A stretch of DNA of 64,000 nucleotides. Origin: Larimichthys crocea. Lineage: Eukaryota; Chordata; Actinopteri; Sciaenidae. The notes below the pieces were generated by a model. The model ran no database searches. It worked only from the letters and a program-made list of their open reading frames with translations, and was not told the DNA's origin. Below, piece by piece: positions 1 to 11,780 of the stretch (position 1 is its first letter; each line of letters opens with the position of its first letter). Position numbers and translations under genes: made by a program. Location of the stretch: the NCBI RefSeq assembly GCF_000972845.2, contig NC_040022.1, positions 6,850,979 to 6,914,978 of the forward strand, in the 5' to 3' direction.

Positions 1-679
1 TTTGCTTCTAACAATGGCAAACCTGCAAACCTGCAGTCATGTCGTCCACCAAACCACCAAAGAGTGTGCTTTTGAGCAGTGCAAACAAACAAGGAAATGA
101 TAAACCACACGAGTAGTAACTGTATTGACTTTATGGAGGGAAATAATGAGGCGGCAGAGAAATCAGGGCACAACAAGGAAGAGGCTCCTTTTTTTCAGGT
201 TAGATTTGAGATTGGTGCCAAAGTACAATGGCTGTTTTCCAATTTGTAAAGCAGTGGCTTGCAGTGGTTAGCAGTTTGCAGATATGCATGTCAATGATTG
301 GTTTGTTTGATTTTTAATTCTTGAGCAACCAAGAGTGTGGCTTCAAGAGATCTTCTAAGATCTGAGTTTCCTCTTAGCGCCAATTTGACTAACATGAAAA
401 TGTCAGAATTGTTCCTTGTATTTGTAGGAGTATAGTTTAAGCAATTTATCTTTCAGATCCTGACAGTGCTACGTGACGTCATTCAACGTGCTGCGTGCCA
501 CAGTCGCCATCGTCGCCTTTTTTTGCTCCCAAACTATCCTTATCAAAGCAGGATCCTCTGATTCACAACTGTCTCTTTCCAGAAGGACGAGCCACGATGT
601 AAACGTACCTCGGCGCCTGCTATAACCAATCAGGAGAGCCCACTCAAGGGACACAGGAAACAGAGACGAGTGCAGCATT

Positions 680-1000
680 ATAACTCTCTTCCTGTTTTCT
701 TCCTCCCCCTTATCCATCCCTCTTGACACAGCTCCCCCTCCCGCCCAGTTTCCATTCTCCTCACTTTTTCTCTTCCCCTGTTTCTCTTTCACTTCCTGAC
801 TCCTTTTCCTCGTACAACTTTAGAACATCTTCCTTCCCCTTCTCCAGTCCCTCGTCTCATCCTGCCTGTGTCTCGGTCTTGCCGCTTTCTTCGACGCTCT
901 CTCTTTCCTCCCCATTTCTTCATCTTTCGCTGTCTCATTCTGTCTTCACCATCCTCTTTCTTTTCTCTTGGGAGGAGTGTCCCGCATCCCCTCGTCCTCA
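680..1000. repeat. Polypyrimidine-rich low-complexity tract
   Basis: The plus strand is strongly biased to C and T for about 300 bases (runs such as CTCCCCCTCCCGCCC near 731), followed by further CT runs at 1190-1215. Reading frames through it give Ser/Pro/Leu/Phe-rich peptides, which is the expected artefact of CT-rich DNA. Tracts like this can adopt triplex structures, but nothing here shows a function. Confidence 0.6.
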
Positions 1001-4000
1001 TCAGCAAAACAGGACAATGGGGCCCATCTTCTCCTCTGGCCTCTCTCCACTCATCAGAGTCCCTGCCAGATTCTTCCCCATGGCTGAGCATAAGACAAGC
1101 TCTCTCCTCCTGGGAACAAACACTCTCCACCCGGGCCCCTCTAATGGTCTGGAGGGAGCCATGCGCCTCGCTGTCTATCCACTCCAATTAGAGAGATCTC
1201 TCTCTCTCTTTTTCTTTTCATATCCGCATCTTTCTGTCTGAGGTCGAGTCATTTGGTTTATTTTCAAACTGTACTTTCACTTTTTCACCATGGGCTACTT
1301 TCCGTTTGTTATTCATGCTGACTCGCTCTCTGCCATCTCCACCATCTCCATCTCAGTCCCCCCTAACCCCCCTTTTTTCAGTCTTTAAACTCATCACCCT
1401 CGCTGATTTAATTGGGGGTACAGTGTGGCACAAATCAATAGATGATGGAGTTCAGGCATTTACAGGAAACACACACACACATAAATATGACTCAACGCGT
1501 CGCGTCTCAAATGCATCTGCAACTATTCCTCTGTGCCCACGCGTTAAGCATGTGAGTTACTGTCAGTCATACAGAATCTGGGTAGAAACATCCAAGGCCA
1601 AGCGAACGAGCCTCGTGACAGTTATATTACAACATCTTCACACTGTGACACACAAGCACACATTTGCATTTCCTTTCTTAGCCCTCATGCCACCGCCATC
1701 CAATGTACTCACAGTCGGGGTCAGGAGCGCGGGGGCGCAGAACAATGACACTTCCAGTTAACTGTATATGAATGGACTTAATCAGATGGTGATTCAATTT
1801 CGGAGTATGCGGGGCCTCCAAGTCAGCTGTTTTGTGGCTTTGAGCTTTGATGCTCTCAGCAAAAAAATATCAGAGGAGGAAAAAAAAAAAGGGGGTGAAC
1901 AAAAATTCAAATAAATTGTTCCTGAGTCAGGTTGAAGCAAAAGTTGAAGGTTAAATGTTAACACCCACACGGCCTGCATGGCTCCTGAAAATGTAATTAA
2001 AAAGAAACATAATATCCCTCTGGTGTCAGCGTAGGTGTTATTGTGTTTTGACACGGTTTTTATGATGTTAGGGTAAAGGCCACGCCCTGCTCACATACAG
2101 CAAAATCTGTGACAGGAGGGTCTACATGCTGCTTTTTGCACTTGACTGCCCCTCTGATTATGCAAATCAGCATATCATGCTTTTTCTGTGGCTCGATTAA
2201 TATTAAAAGCTTTTATGAAACTCTATACTTTCAATCCCAGAATTCTCCAGAATTTATTGAGAAACACCAGACTGGACAAGCTTGAGGGAAAAATACAAAA
2301 CAGAGACTTTTCTTTGCTTCGTTTTTAGCACAGCAGTTTATGGCAAACTGTCAACGGGCCATGTAGAGAATGAAGGCAGGCTCTAAATGTTGTGATTATG
2401 CTGAAGAAGACACGAAGGATGAAAGAAGAAGGGAGATATAGACGTCCTGAAAGGATAGAGGATGGTAAGATAAAGGGACGGATTCATTGACAGTGTGATC
2501 GACAGAGGAAGAATCAAGAGATTATACAAAAGAAGGAGAGATAGATAGAGGGAGGGAAGGAGGGATGGAGGAAATACCAGAATGACAATGTGGGCCAGAG
2601 GGAGGTAATTGAGAACATATGGGTCAGATCCTAACAAAACTCACCGAGGGAGAGCATGAAAAATGAAAAAAGAAAAAAAAAAGAAGGCCAGGAGAAAAAA
2701 AGTGCTGATGTTTGGTGTCGGGGGAGCTTGTGATTTGTGATGTTTCCCCTCTTCCTTCGCTTACTCACTGTTACACGTTTCCCCGCACTCTCTCTTAGGT
2801 CATTTTGGGTGAGGGCACTGTATTCTTACTTCATTCAACTCCATTGTCCCCTCTGGTGATGCTTGTTTTTAAAGAAGTTATTGAAACACAATGTGAGGCA
2901 TGCAGTGGATAATAAATACATATGAAAACAGAGGAGTCAGCAAGCTGCAAAACAATAAACAAGCCAAAGACATGTAGACTAGAGGGCAACAATGGTGCAA
3001 GTGCTGCCTTTATCAGCTTAGCAGATTTAGAAACATTATAGCATGAGGCAGAGAGGAATTTTAATTATATTATATCCATGGATGGGTGAGATTCAATATA
3101 AATATAAACGTGTTTTTTCTCATTTAACGATATAAAAAAAGGCTTACATCTGGACAGAGTCTTATGACTGTGTGGGAAACATGAGAGGGCATGAGGATCA
3201 GCACTAAATGTTGTAAAGATTAAATAAAAATCAATCACTCTTCACTTAACTGCTGATGTTTATGTTGCATTATCTAATTAAATGGCATGGATGTGTGCAT
3301 AGATTTGTGTACACTGTATGAAGAGCTATCAGACACACCCATTATGGTATATCTTTGTGTGCGTGTGCGTGTGTGTGTGTGTGTGAGGGGAACAGAGATA
3401 GAAGGGCAGACAGATAAAGCTGCAGTGAGTGATGAACCTTCCAAAAAAACTCTGTGCCATCAGGGCTAGAACATTCTCTCTGAGTTAGCTGCCAAAAGAT
3501 CTCAGAGATCTCCATCCATTAGGAAGATTGGCTCTTAATTCTATAACCTAAGGGCTGCGAGGGGGGTGTGTGGGACTGTGACAAGCTTGTGTGTTTTGCA
3601 TGTGTGTAGCAGTGTGTGACCTTTAAATCCAATCTGCATTACTGACAATGTGGAAAGAAGCTATCAAGTATTTTGGAAACACACGGACCTTAACCTTCTG
3701 TTATGTGTGGCTGCTATTGGCTGACCTATCAGCAGTCTCTGCACAGACTCCCCATCCATCTGGACTTGACAGACACATGTGCCACTCCCAGCCAGATGCA
3801 CTGATCCTTGCACTTGCATCACACATGTGATGAGTCTGGTGTTATCCACAGATATGTGAGGAAGTTGTGCTGCTCTTACAACAAACATCGTGAGTCATCA
3901 TTTTGGCTTTGTATTTTAATTGTCTTACCAAAAGAATGCGTCAACGTGGTGATGCCATACAGCCAGGAGACAGACATATAGCCCCGTGACTCATCATGCG

Positions 4001-4155
4001 ATGTAAGAAAGAGACAAATATTTCTTTTTCGCTCACCACTTCATTCTTTGTGGCTGAACATGAAAGAAAATGTCTTTTTATATTATTATTCTGGTTTAAT
4101 TAAGATCCTGACAGCTGATATATCGATGACAGTAAATGTGTTCTGATGTGCTGTG

Positions 4156-4290
4156 TGTTGACAAAGAGACCGATGCGTCGCGCCTCGCCCTTTCCGCTCG
4201 GTGAGTCTGTGCGCCACCGTCGCTCCCGGTAACAAAAGGCGTCGGTGACTCCGGTCCCCGCCACCGGAGTCAAGTCAGCCATATTAATAA
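4156..4290. other. CpG-rich patch with a 9-bp perfect hairpin
   Basis: About 15 CpG dinucleotides occur in roughly 115 bases, against a CpG-poor surrounding. Inside it, GACTCCGGT (4247-4255) and ACCGGAGTC (4263-4271) form a perfect 9-bp stem with a 7-nt loop. A second moderately CpG-rich zone follows at about 4660-4960. It could be an orphan CpG island, an unrecognised alternative first exon, or part of a transposon. A minus-strand frame of 60 codons crosses it without recognisable similarity. Confidence 0.4.
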
Positions 4291-5364
4291 CTGTGGCATC
4301 CGGCCACCGTCTACAAAATAAAGTGCCTCATTCCATTAATAAGTTGGACTGAGTAATACTTTGGAATAAATGATCAATAAAATCGGAACCGAGTTAAGCT
4401 TTTATTGTTTTTTATCCAGATTTTTTTTTTTACACATTTAAAAGGCATGAAGCAGGAAAACCACAACTGCAGACATATATCCAACATGTGTACTGCATAT
4501 GAGCAAATAATTATTGTTTTACACACTCGTCACTCGCTCTTGACTGCCTGTTTCTTGCGTATATTTTTAATTTTCGCGTCTTCTGCCTCCATGAAACAGG
4601 AGCCAAAGCAAACTCTCGAGCAATTGTTCAAAAGCTTTAATTTTGAAGGCAGAACAGTCCAATTTCCGGTCTTATCGTGGCTGACTTGACGCAGCTCTCC
4701 GCGCCTTGGCACCCATCAAAGCGCAGTACAGCGTTATAGGTGCTGCGAAGGAAGGGTGGGAAGCATCCCGCAGATTTACACGGGTTTATTTTTGGCTTAA
4801 GACTTACAAAAGGCAAACATGTTGCGATCTGAACCCAGATCAGCAACTGTTTTTTGCGCTTCAAGTTGCCCCAATGTGAAGTGCGCACAGACAGGCAGCG
4901 CAATCAGAAAAGCGGGGAGACAAGAGGGGCGACGCCTGCTGCTGTGCTGGCTTCATTGTGCTCAACTCGTGTCATTTACACACTTCTTCTTCCACAGAGA
5001 TGAAACACAACATGGACACGCTTACAGGCTTTTAAATGAGGTCTGTTCAGCAGGAGTGAATGAATGGACGAACAACCATTACGCGCAAACACAAACTAAA
5101 GTCCAATATAAATATAACCTATGATCATGTTAATTACCTGTCCAATAGCCCATGATCATTACATTCATTAAGTCATTTAACTGTTTCATACAGTGTATAG
5201 CACCACTCCCTAAGCAGCGAGCACAGCCTGACACGCCCATATCCAGATGTAGCTGCTCAGCACCAAAATCAAACCAAAAAATATTCATCACTTCAACAAT
5301 AAAACAGTAAAAATGAGACTTCAAGTGGCAAGAAAGAAAGAAGCTGAGATGCATGTCTGCTTAC

Positions 5365-5793
5365 TTTTCTGTCCGTCACTTCTTCCCCCACAGCCTCCAC
5401 CACTCCAGCGCACTCCATTCCTGGGGTGACCGGCGGAGACGGCAGCCGGTCGTACAGCCCCTGTCGAGCCATCAGGTCTGCGAAGTTCAGCCCGCAAGCC
5501 TTGACCCGAACCAGGACCTCACCAGCTTTGAGGGCGGGTTTGCCTTTCTTCACCTGCAGCTTGACTTTATCATAGCCTCCGTAGCCGGTGAGCACCAGGG
5601 CGCGGTAGGTGAATGTCTCCTCCTCGGGGACCTTCTCGGTAGTCGCCACTGGGGTAGCCGCTGCCTCAGCGGTGGCTGCAGCCGGTGGGGACTCCGTCTT
5701 GGCCGGCTCGTTTTTGGGCTCCTCGGCGGGTTTGGTCTCCTGCTTCTGGTCCACGGCGTTTTGCTGCTGGGCAGGTGCGTCCTCTCCAGACAT
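5365..5793 (-). CDS. VAT1: VAT1 coding exon 1 (5' partial gene): synaptic vesicle membrane protein VAT-1 homolog
   Basis: This exon encodes the first 143 residues of VAT-1, a zinc-less member of the medium-chain dehydrogenase/reductase (quinone-oxidoreductase-like) family. Vertebrate VAT1 is linked to synaptic vesicle and mitochondrial membranes and to regulation of mitofusin-dependent fusion. Residues 1 to about 60 are a low-complexity Ala/Glu/Lys/Pro-rich tail, longer and more charged than in mammals. From about residue 62 the GroES-like fold begins, with the family signatures GYGGYDKVKLQ (70-80), CGLNFADLMARQGLYDRLP (100-118), PVTPGMECAG (121-130) and GEEVTDRK. The start ATG (5791-5793) has A at -3. 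The exon ends in phase 0 at DRK, followed by donor GTAAGC, matching the point where human VAT1 continues AGDRVMV. Reading past the donor hits a stop within 25 codons. VAT1L is the alternative, but adjacency to RND2 favours VAT1. The full protein is about 390-410 residues, so roughly two thirds lies outside the window. Confidence 0.93.
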
Positions 5794-5890
5794 CGTGCAG
5801 GGAGCTGTGAGACAGTGATAAGTCTAGAAAATCACTTCGATGCTTTTTTTCTCACTTCTTGTGCTTTTGTTGCCGAGGTCGGGCTCGTTG

Positions 5891-5921
<31 letters not shown>

Positions 5922-6200
5922 TGTCTTGCAAATAAAAGAAAATGCGACAGTCAGAGCTTCTTTTTCAGCAGTCTTGGTGGATGGAGACACAAACCCCGAC
6001 AGAGTGGGCTGCTCAGTGGCCAGTAGCTGTCAACGCCGCGCTCTGACAGAGAGTGTGAGTGGGACGAGACAGAGGCTGGCTGGAAAACCCGGAGAGCTGA
6101 TTAAAAACGCAGGGATTGGCTTGTGTGATGGGTGGGTTTGGCTTGGGCTATAAGACAGGGCCTATATTGCATCAAGCTGAAAGGTGATTTGGAAAAAAAA
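5794..6200 (-). promoter_or_regulatory. VAT1: VAT1 5' UTR and putative promoter
   Basis: This is the region immediately upstream of the VAT1 start. It contains a 28-base T run on the plus strand (5891-5918; poly-A in the sense of VAT1). Further out is a minus-strand CCAAT box, seen as ATTGG at 6115-6119 on the plus strand. Several CpGs occur around 5990-6110, continuing the CpG-rich character of exon 1. There is no convincing TATA box. The transcription start is inferred to lie somewhere between the T run and the CCAAT box and cannot be fixed from sequence. Confidence 0.45.
5891..5918. repeat. 28-base homopolymer T tract in VAT1 5' region
   Basis: An uninterrupted run of 28 T on the plus strand lies 98 bases upstream of the VAT1 ATG. 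In VAT1 orientation it is poly-A. It is either inside the 5' UTR or just upstream of the transcription start. Such runs are length-unstable, and the exact count may carry assembly error. Confidence 0.85.
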
Positions 6201-8082
6201 AATAAAAAAAAATGCCCATTATAGCTAAAAGGCAAACAAAGCTGAGGCTAAGCCAGCACAAATCTGTTGATTACTGCAAGTCTCCACACACACATATTTA
6301 AATGAAACTGCAAAGAAGTAGCATGACAAATGAAAAAAAACACTTCGATCATGTTTTACCTTGAGACACAAAGAGGTCACTATAAACTCAGTGTGCAGAT
6401 CTCACTTCTAGACTACCCCTCAGATGAAATAGGAGACAAAATCAATGAATTAATATTTATTTAAGCAAGTATTTGCTTATTTCTGTCTGTTTACTGCTGC
6501 TTGTTTAAAAGTGAGGTTTGTGGTGCTGGAGCAGCAGGAGCCAGAGGAAACGTCTGTTTATGCTGCCTATTCTACAGTAGGACTTGCAGGAACTTTGGGC
6601 CTGCGCATGGCTCATTGTTGTAACTTCCCCGTGCAGGCAGCTGAGAAAAATATGAGTTTGTGTTGAGGTCATGCCAGTTTTTGATTAAACGATATAACCT
6701 GTTTTGTATTATACACTGAGCAAGAGCTGTAGGGCGGGTTGACCTCTGCTTCAAGAGCTACGTGAGACAGGGTCACTCATAACATCCAGAGGATTCTTTT
6801 TTAGAGAAAGTCTTGGCGGCTCATGTGACAGAACCAAACAGTTTTCTGATCCGAGCTGTAACTTCTACTGTCTCTTATATCTGTCACACAAAGAAACCAG
6901 GGTGTATTACCATTTTTCAGCTCTTCAGAGCTGACAGACCAGACCAGCACAATGTCCATTCACGGAGATGTGACCACAAGAGGAGGGGTGAGACACCTTG
7001 TGGCCGTAAAGTACCACTCAGCACTCCTGAGGCCAAAGTCAGCAATGTCCCAATCAATATCCCACAGGGGCTTAATGATGTAGGATGCAGGAGTTATTGA
7101 TCTGCCGCTTTGACACAGGCAAAATGTTATAAGGCGGATTGTCTGTTCTTCCTCACCAACCACACTGAGCCACTCTGAATATACATCAGTATGCGGTGGG
7201 TGCTCACAGAGTGGCTCTTCTCCTCATTAACTCTGGCAGGGCCAGTATGGTAATGTACCAGCAAGGCACAGCCAGGAATATGACTTTTACTGCAGGGTGG
7301 AGCCTGAAAAAAGGATTAGAACAGAAGCATAATGCAAAAGCTTTCTTCACATATTTCACTAAGCTGTGTGTGTTTGAAAATGTATCCATCACAGGAAATG
7401 GCTGTGGTTAGAGGAATACAAGAATAGGACACAGGAACAGAGGTGTACTGCCTTGGACACCTGGTATAGTTAGGAGACTTCCTCTATTGTCTAAGTAGGT
7501 TACCAAATGCATAATGATGCTCAGTGGGGTGATTTGGCCTGGATAAAGTACTGTGTCACCACTCTGCCAGGCAAATAGACTGAGTCTGCAGGGAGTCTGG
7601 ACAGTCTCTGAGGATGTGTGTGTGTCTGAGCTACAAACACATAGATATTTTCACTTACATTAATACGGAGCAAATACTGGGATTACTAACAAATCTGGAA
7701 AAACGAGTTCTGAAAAATCATGTAAATCCTTCACGTGATGTCTGCAGGAATTATTACTGCAGATGCAGAAAATCTTAGCAGGGTCATGTTCAGTGGTTAT
7801 AATGACTTACCTGCTTATTACCTAACGTATGAGTCTATTCATCTTCTTCATACAACCGTTATTCTTTCATGCTTTATTACAGTTTCCCTGGGCAAGATGC
7901 TGAATCACTGTCAGTACTGCTGCTTTGCTAAACCAGTGGTTCCCAGCCCCCCTTTTGGCTTCAGATCCTTCTTAAGTCATTTCTATTTGCAGCCCTCTTA
8001 TGTCTATGAATTCAGAGAAAGGTTCGAGCAAATCGAGCTGTTACCTCAGATTGTTTCATGTGAATAGATTTGAGAGGATTTT

Positions 8083-8700
8083 GAATAAGTAAGAAGTAAA
8101 AGCACTGCATTCAAAAGCAACTCAGAAAAATGCAGTTAAAGTATTACAGTGAACTATTACTCATCATGAAGAGTGGACCCTGTCAGTATTTTCTTTTATA
8201 CATAATGGTTAGTTTCCGTTTTATTACATTTAATACTGATTCACTTTTTATTGTTGTTGGTTAAGGTATAGCAAATTCTAACTAGCTCATGTATCATATT
8301 TCATAAAGCTGTTGCATATTTTATAGGTCTAGGTAAGTCAAACCTCAAAGCCCCCATTGCCTAATTATACCCCTAATTAACTAAAGCCGCTGCTTTTGAT
8401 TGACATGTACCTCACCCTTCTGTTGATTTTGTTGTTGGACCTGTTGGGGTTTGGTGGCATTAGCTAATTCCCAGCATAGCTCATCCACACTTACACCTGA
8501 CTAGAGATCTAATTAGCCATAGTCAGTGAACACACCTGAGTGTGCCAAGCTTTTACTTTGAAAAATATCATACATAACTATAACTGGAATCTATATGTAC
8601 TGTATATAGCTACCATATAAACGTAGCAGTGTAAAACGTACAATATTTCCCTATAAAAGGTCATGAAATGTAAATATAAAGTAGTATACCATGGATTAGA
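8083..8700 (+). repeat. Degraded copy of an abundant teleost interspersed repeat (AAGTAAAAGTAC type)
   Basis: The stretch around 8090-8180 (AAGTAAAAGCACTGCATTC, then ACTATTACTCATCATGAAGAG) and the stretch around 8615-8690 (ACGTACAATATTTCCCT, then AATATAAAGTAGTATA) match, in order, parts of a very common percomorph repeat. I recall its consensus as beginning GTGGTGGAAGAAGTA and containing AAGTAAAAGTCCTGCATTCAAAA and GTACAATATTTCCCTC. About 8340-8600 does not match and looks like a later insertion or divergence. The assignment rests on pattern memory; its class is not asserted. Confidence 0.55.
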
Positions 8701-8960
8701 TAGCAGCCTTAGATCTATGCTGCAGAGGGACAATGAAGAAAACCAAAGGTTGGTTTCAGAGGGTGACAAAGCATGTATGCATTACTTATGCTACAGCCAT
8801 TTGCAGATGCTAAATTAAAATGCTGACTTTGGAAGAACATTTGTTTGTTTCACATTAAGGTCTATAGGATCAATCAATTCTTCCTGGCAAGTTTACAGAA
8901 ATTGAGCTCCAATGCCAGAAGTCACTGCCATACTGGCTCCTTACCAATTCAACCTCTGTT

Positions 8961-9022
8961 TTATATTATTATAATATATAATAATATATATATATATATA
9001 TTGATGTATATCTTTATATATA
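8961..9022. repeat. AT-rich dinucleotide microsatellite
   Basis: Imperfect (TA)n with interspersed ATT units, including an uninterrupted TATATATATATATA stretch near 8985-9000. No other function is visible. Confidence 0.85.
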
Positions 9023-10314
9023 ACGATGTTATAATCTTCTTTCTTTTTTCTTTTTTTTCCATTTAGCCTCCTGTTGAGTGATCTGGCGTTGGCATGTCTG
9101 TTCTGTTCAAGCGTTTATTGGTTGAGTAGCATATCCATCAAAGCAGATAAGCACACAAAACCATTCAGCACAGTCATACTAATATACAGGCAATGAAAAT
9201 GCAGAACACTACACCCACCTGCTGGCAGAGGCAGCTGACTCTGTTGAATAGTCAGCATGAGGGTGAATGCAATCCACCCACCATTAATGGCAGTATTTAT
9301 GCGCATATGAATGCTGTATGTGTGTAAATATGAGCTGCAAGCAGCAGAGGTTCTTGTGGGCATTAAGTGAAATTCATTTAAAGTGAAATGGGAAAATGAA
9401 CAAAATGAAATTGTTTCCTGTAGAGAGCTTTTAGATTTTTTCTCAGTTCATTTATGAAAAGATGATAAAATATTTGTGTCTCACAAGGGGTGCTGGACTA
9501 AAATATAAAAAAAGTCTGCTCTGGTAATGAATACGTGCTGCCACCTGCTGTTCTACGGACTCAAAGTGACTTTAACTCTAAAGGGTTTGCCCAAATTGCA
9601 CACAAGAAAATCACATTTTCTCATTTGCCTCAATTGGTAAGTGGGCAGATGATTTGACATGACTGAAATGTGTACGTGTACTTTCCCAGGGGGATACAGA
9701 GCCACTGCAGGGACACATTCACTGATTCTATCATGCTGACCATATTACAAAAACTAAGTTTTTTATTGGTTGCTTCCCCATTTATTGTTAATGATTGATA
9801 AAAAGTGTACATACAGCTTTTGAAGGGAGTTCAAGAACCACTGCTCTACAGCAACTCCAGAAAAGGACAATCCTCAGAACATGCTGTGAGACGTTTTTGA
9901 TTTTTTACAATTTTAAACTTAGAAATACTTGCTGCTTTTATCTGCTGGAACATGATTATGATATAATATGTATTGTTAAAGTCTGTGTTTCATTTTTCCT
10001 ACATTAATCATGTCACAACCCCTAAGATCTTCTGCCCCTTCGAAAGGAGTCCAACCATCCTAGGTTGGAAACCACTGGACCGAACCACTGAAATATATAA
10101 AATAGTTTAAATGACCGCCACAACCAGCTACAGCAGTAATATGTTGCTTATGTATAAATGAATCAATATGAACAATAGAGTCACTCATTTCTGTTCAAAC
10201 AAAACAAGCAACAACATTTTTTTAATACTTACATCATCAGTCAGAAGCAGAGCACTGTGGCCTGACAAAGCACTTTAAGTGGAAAAAAAGGACAAGACAA
10301 ATTCAAAGACTGTG

Positions 10315-10343
10315 TTGATCCCTGTCTGTTTCACAGGGATCAA
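10315..10343. repeat. Perfect 11-bp inverted repeat (hairpin)
   Basis: TTGATCCCTGT (10315-10325) and ACAGGGATCAA (10333-10343) are exact reverse complements separated by the 7-base loop CTGTTTC. It lies in the VAT1-RND2 spacer with no adjacent gene; function unknown. Confidence 0.7.
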
Positions 10344-10519
10344 AACTGTCTGTTCAGACAAAAGATAGTTTCAGTTTCACCCCTTCCTCCTCACACAGCT
10401 GATGGTAGTCTCAGTTCAATTAATTCTTAAATCCATAACTATTCTGATACTTAACTTCGTCATGTCAGCTAAATAAATGATCTAAATTGTGAAATAATGA
10501 AACACAAGAAACTCTAAAG

Positions 10520-10597
10520 TTTGAATGCAGGACTTTTATTTGAAATGGAGTATTTTTACATTGTTGTATTATGGAGTCGAGTTCTTCTTGCACCACT
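10520..10597 (-). repeat. 5'-end fragment of the AAGTAAAAGTAC-type teleost repeat
   Basis: Read on the minus strand this begins AGTGGTGCAAGAAGAACTCG, then has ATGTAAAAATACTCCATTT and AAAAGTCCTGCATTC, matching the start of the same repeat family as the plus-strand copy at 8083-8700. It covers only the 5' portion. The resemblance is clear over about 75 bases. Confidence 0.65.
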
Positions 10598-11780
10598 TAA
10601 AGAGAGACAGCAATCCAATAATAACACAAAACATAGACACAATAATAATGACAGGATAAGTAAGGAAATCAATTATTTACCAGTTTTACAGCTCTGTTGT
10701 ATTGGATTGAGATATCTTCTGCTGTTATTCTTTTCAGTTAAATGTGATGTAATAGCATTTTCATCCATAGGGTGTCAGTGTCGGTCTACAGGGGAGAAAA
10801 GATGACTCAACAGCGCTACCTGTGCTGGCACGTGGTGCAGCGTCATTTAATTATCTCATTCACAAAACCAATAACTACTCAGCAGAGCACTTCCAATGAA
10901 TGTCAACTAAAGGTAAGACGAAAAGGCCTATAAAGACAGCCGAGTCACCTCCAACTACTTAATTTGATGGAGTATTTTATCTATGTTCGCTGCATTTATT
11001 GTATCTCCATTAAGAGGTCATTCTGGCACTAAATCAAGAGGCAGCAAGAGGAGTATTTATGCTGCTCTGCCAGCAGTAATGAGGAAAAAAAGGTCTCAGT
11101 GATCAACAATCACCATGATTAACAAATAAATAATGAGAAAAGAAATGTACACACGCTGTCACCTCAAATCTCCTGAAAGTCCCTTTCACTGTATTTGTTC
11201 AGTCAGTGTTATAATATAATATTGCAGCAAACCACATATAAAAATAAGAGTTGCATGCAGATATATCCTGTTACTATTGGCCAACAAGAAGAAAATAAAA
11301 TAGAAATATCAGTTTTTATCATTTATTTCTCTGCTTACTAATGCTATCACTGTTAAATATAACCTAAATGAAGTGTCATCCATGTGGTCTCAATGGGCTC
11401 TAATGAATTCTTGTGATAAAAGTACTTAACCATTTAAAGTAATATAAGGCTTTAATAATATTATGGACCTGGTGTTAACATAAGAGGTTAAATATTTAGA
11501 GTGGCAGAGAGGTCACGTTCTCATATTTCAAGCTCCGGTATTATAACATTATTTGCAGGGACCCAGTAGCAAAAATAAAAAATTAAATACTGATGTTTTC
11601 AAATATACAAAAAGGGCAAAACAGGAGGCAGAACTGTCTCCATAAACTGTGATTCTTACTGATGTATTCAGTAGTTTTTTTGAATAGTATTGCTGTGAAA
11701 CAAACATCAATAATTTTTTATATCAGAGCTGCCTATTGCTATTGAGTGAGATGAGTGATGGGACTCAGACGTGAATATTA

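Larger units (their letters stand above)
1..5364 (-). other. VAT1: VAT1 intron 1 (partial) and its sequence content
   Basis: The VAT1 exon 1 donor (GTAAGC on the minus strand, plus-strand 5359-5364) opens into this stretch, and no downstream VAT1 exon is recognisable to the left edge, so it is read as at least 5.3 kb of intron 1. I looked for the expected continuation after DRK (AGDRV and following residues) and did not find it. The stretch holds a pyrimidine-rich tract (about 680-1000, and CT runs at 1190-1215 and 1320-1380), purine-rich tracts (2400-2580, 2655-2700), a short (GT)n near 3356-3386, an octamer ATGCAAAT at 2160-2167, a palindromic CRE at 474-481, and a CpG-rich patch at 4156-4290. 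Open frames here are short or low-complexity and none resembles a known protein. Confidence 0.6.
7934..10077. mobile_element. Possible decayed hAT-like element or two separate hAT-like ends
   Basis: CAGTGGTTCCCAGCC begins at 7934 and GGTTGGAAACCACTG ends at 10077. These are inverted and resemble hAT-type termini (CAGTGGTTCCCAACC). The right end continues inward with a run containing GGAGTCC and ACCCCTAAG that resembles known hAT MITE subterminal sequence. No convincing 8-bp target duplication flanks the pair, and no transposase remnant lies between, so they may be two unrelated fragments. Confidence 0.3.
6201..11780. other. VAT1-RND2 intergenic spacer
   Basis: No gene is recognisable in this stretch. 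It holds an AT dinucleotide array (8961-9022), hAT-like terminal sequences (7934 onward and 10010-10077), two fragments of one abundant teleost repeat (8083-8700 plus, 10520-10597 minus), and an 11-bp perfect hairpin at 10315-10343. Open frames are at most 110 codons and do not resemble proteins. In mammals the two genes lie very close together, so this spacer has grown largely by repeat insertion, or has shrunk in mammals. Confidence 0.6.

Noticed and set aside
723..1241. 172-codon plus-strand frame and overlapping minus-strand frames
   Set aside because: Ser/Pro/Leu/Phe-rich composition follows from the polypyrimidine tract; no domain and no splice-consistent context.
3145..3155. TACATCTGGAC, matching the RP58/ZBTB18 site class known to repress mouse Rnd2
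   Set aside because: A single short motif inside VAT1 intron 1 is expected by chance; no cluster or conservation evidence.
5353..6153. 266-codon plus-strand open frame
   Set aside because: It is the antisense shadow of VAT1 exon 1 and its CpG-rich leader, running through the 28-T tract as poly-Phe. The minus strand encodes a clear VAT-1 sequence.
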